Below are positions 5,421-6,755 of a stretch of DNA of 6,755 nt, piece after piece; within the stretch, counting starts at the first letter, position 1; each line of letters starts with the position of its first letter. A program made the position numbers and the translations under genes. Origin of the DNA: JACQAI01 sp035507915 (GTDB lineage: Bacteria; Pseudomonadota; Alphaproteobacteria; Elsterales; Elsteraceae); contig DATJNS010000525.1 of the NCBI GenBank assembly GCA_035507915.1, positions 1-6,755 of the forward strand, in the 5' to 3' direction. A model generated the notes under the pieces. It had not been told where the DNA came from. It was given only the letters and a program-made list of their open reading frames with translations, and ran no database searches.

Positions 5421-5471
5421 TGTGGAAAATCGAGGTGATCCGGCGGCCGCCGGCGTGAAATCCGTGTGAAG
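5421..5471 (-). promoter_or_regulatory. Regulatory box E, upstream of the coupled small-protein genes
   Basis: Minus-strand heptamers are CTTCACA (5471-5465), TTTCACG (5460-5454) and TTCCACA (5427-5421). The TCGATTTT core starts at 5433. It ends 110 nt before the ATG at 5310 and begins six bases after the dapA stop codon, so it separates the small-protein pair from dapA transcriptionally. A 14-bp perfect palindrome, CCGGCGGCCGCCGG (5440-5453), lies between the second heptamer and the core. Confidence 0.6.
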
Positions 5472-5476
5472 CGTGC

Positions 5477-6427
5477 TCAGGCGACCGGTGCGAGCTTCGC
5501 CTTCATGTCGCGCCAGCGGACCGCGTCGGGGAGGCCGCGAATCGCGGGGCTGCGCAAGCACGCGGCGATCTCGCGCCGCGTGGCCTCGCCGGCCTCGCAC
5601 AACGGCAGCCGAACCGCCGCCGACATCAGCCCCATGAGGGCGAGCGCGTGCTTGACCGGCACGGGATTGCTCTCGAGGAACAGCGTGCGGCTGAGCGCCA
5701 CGACCGACAGCGACAGCGCCTCGGCCTTCTCGAAGTCACCGGCGCGCCACGCGGCGTGCAGATCGACGCACAGGCGCGGCGCGATGTTGGAGACCACCGA
5801 GATGCAACCGTCGCCGCCGCGCGCGAAGAATCCGAGCGCGTTCGCGTCCTCGCCGGTCAGCAGACGGAATGCGGTTCCCAAGCGGGCGCGCAGGCGGCCG
5901 GGACGCGCCAGGTCGCCGGTCGCGTCCTTGAGGCCGGCGACGCGGGGCAGCGCCGCCAGACGCACGACGGTGTCGTCGGCCAGGCCGCAGCCGGTGCGCG
6001 ACGGCACGTCGTACAGCAACACCGGAATGTCGACCGCGTCGTGGATCGCGCGGAAGTGACGGTAGAGTCCCTCCTGGGACGGGCGATTGTAATAGGGCAC
6101 GACGACGAGCAACGCGTCGGCGCCTTCGCCTTGGGCGGCGCGCGCGAGATCGATCGCGTGCGTCGTGGCGTTCGATCCGGCACCGGCGATCACCGGCACG
6201 CGGCCGCGCGCGATCGCGACCGCGCGGCGCACGAGCAGCTGCTGCTCCGCCGGGCTCAAGGTCGGCGCCTCGCCGGTGGTGCCGCAGACCACGAGGCCGG
6301 ACACGCCTTCGGTAATCTGCCAGCTGCACAATGCCTCGAACGCCGCCTCGTCGACCTGACCGTAGCGGAACGGCGTCGGCAGCGCGCTCGCGTAGCCGGT
6401 CAGCTGGGCGATGGATTTCGGGATCAT
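5477..6427 (-). CDS. dapA: 4-hydroxy-tetrahydrodipicolinate synthase (DapA)
   Basis: A 316-residue cytoplasmic aldolase-family enzyme. DapA condenses pyruvate with aspartate semialdehyde, the first committed step of lysine and diaminopimelate synthesis. All hallmark residues are visible: T50-T51 in GTTGE, Y113 in YYNRPSQEG, Y139 and R144 in YDVPSRTG, and Schiff-base K167 in GLKDATGD. Their spacing equals that of the E. coli enzyme (T44, Y133, R138, K161). SNPVPVK (253-259) is the usual C-terminal signature. The chain is about 20 residues longer than E. coli DapA, mostly at the C-terminus. The ATG at 6427 is preferred over an in-frame GTG at 6439 because TGAGG lies six bases upstream, overlapping the stop codon of the preceding gene; that gene ends eight bases before this start, so the pair is probably co-transcribed. 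Other lyases of the superfamily (such as N-acetylneuraminate lyase) are less likely given GTTGE and R144. Confidence 0.95.
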   Translation of the reverse strand: MIPKSIAQLTGYASALPTPFRYGQVDEAAFEALCSWQITEGVSGLVVCGTTGEAPTLSPAEQQLLVRRAVAIARGRVPVIAGAGSNATTHAIDLARAAQGEGADALLVVVPYYNRPSQEGLYRHFRAIHDAVDIPVLLYDVPSRTGCGLADDTVVRLAALPRVAGLKDATGDLARPGRLRARLGTAFRLLTGEDANALGFFARGGDGCISVVSNIAPRLCVDLHAAWRAGDFEKAEALSLSVVALSRTLFLESNPVPVKHALALMGLMSAAVRLPLCEAGEATRREIAACLRSPAIRGLPDAVRWRDMKAKLAPVA

Positions 6428-6435
6428 GGGTTGCC

Positions 6436-6755
6436 TCACGCGGCGCGCTGGTGAAGCACGCCGAGACCGCGCGCCGCGAGCTCGGAATCGACCGGGGACG
6501 CGCGCAGCGACGCGCGCGCGGTGCGTGCGAACAGGAACACCGCGCGCCGGGGATTGCCGTCGGCCTGCTGGAGGCGCAGCACGCGGTATTGCAGGAACGC
6601 GGCGGCACGCAGTAGCCCGGCCGGCGCGACGCGGGCCGGATCGGCCGAGACGTCGAGCACGATCGTGCCCGCCGGCTCCAGGCCCGAATTGGTCGACGCA
6701 CAGCGACGCGGCGCGCCGGGCAGCGGCTCAGGGGGTTCGGCGGCAGGATCTCGCA
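6436..6755 (-). CDS. Partial gene upstream of dapA, unrecognised product
   Basis: The 3' end of a reading frame open to the right window edge; at least 105 residues are visible and the start lies outside. Codon third positions are strongly GC-rich, which supports real coding. Visible sequence: a Pro-rich stretch, then GTIVLDVSADPARVAPAGLLRAA with a likely beta strand, then a helical FLQYRVLRLQQADG and an Arg/Ala-rich end. I do not recognise a family. A GTG at 6660 is a possible internal start, but no ribosome site precedes it. Its stop lies eight bases before the dapA start and contributes to the dapA ribosome site, so the two are probably one operon. Confidence 0.6.
   Translation of the reverse strand, partial: RDPAAEPPEPLPGAPRRCASTNSGLEPAGTIVLDVSADPARVAPAGLLRAAAFLQYRVLRLQQADGNPRRAVFLFARTARASLRASPVDSELAARGLGVLHQRAA

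Noticed and set aside
5440..5453. 14-bp perfect palindrome CCGGCGGCCGCCGG as a dapA terminator
   Set aside because: No loop beyond the four central bases and no T tract close behind it on the minus strand; short GC palindromes are common in this composition. Its place inside box E is noted there.

Overview
GC-rich bacterial DNA with dense high-GC3 genes, short intergenic gaps and Shine-Dalgarno starts. The protein repertoire (KdpD/KdpE-type two-component system, DapA, small secreted proteins) fits a proteobacterium, most likely an alphaproteobacterium. That placement is inferred from composition and gene style only.

Layout. Positions 56-2650 hold, on the minus strand, a KdpD-like sensor histidine kinase without the usual N-terminal KdpD domain, followed by a KdpE-like response regulator. 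A small secreted protein lies on the plus strand at 2814-3158 and ends in a strong intrinsic terminator. A second KdpE-like regulator, about 71% identical to the first, lies on the minus strand at 3287-3979. Positions 3980-4598 are mostly non-coding and hold two back-to-back regulatory boxes and a doubtful 69-codon ORF. A 59-residue lipoprotein follows at 4599-4778. A translationally coupled minus-strand pair, a 62-residue soluble protein and a 102-residue one-helix membrane protein, occupies 4814-5310. dapA (4-hydroxy-tetrahydrodipicolinate synthase) lies at 5477-6427, preceded by the 3' part of an unrecognised gene that runs off the right edge.

Main observation. Five 51-bp boxes (833-883, 2676-2726, 4057-4107, 4155-4205, 5421-5471) share a TCGATTTT core. 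Relative to that core, three TTTCAYR-like heptamers sit at identical positions, phased at 11 and 33 bp. All five point toward a downstream ORF: both response regulators, the secreted protein, the 69-codon ORF and/or lipoprotein, and the coupled small-protein pair. Heptamers in direct repeat at 11-bp spacing are the architecture expected for OmpR/PhoB-family regulators such as KdpE. The simplest reading is a compact self-regulating circuit: one sensor kinase, two paralogous regulators, and several small envelope proteins as local targets. No kdpFABC potassium pump genes are visible, so the signal and purpose may differ from classical Kdp. dapA and its upstream partner look like an ordinary separate unit.
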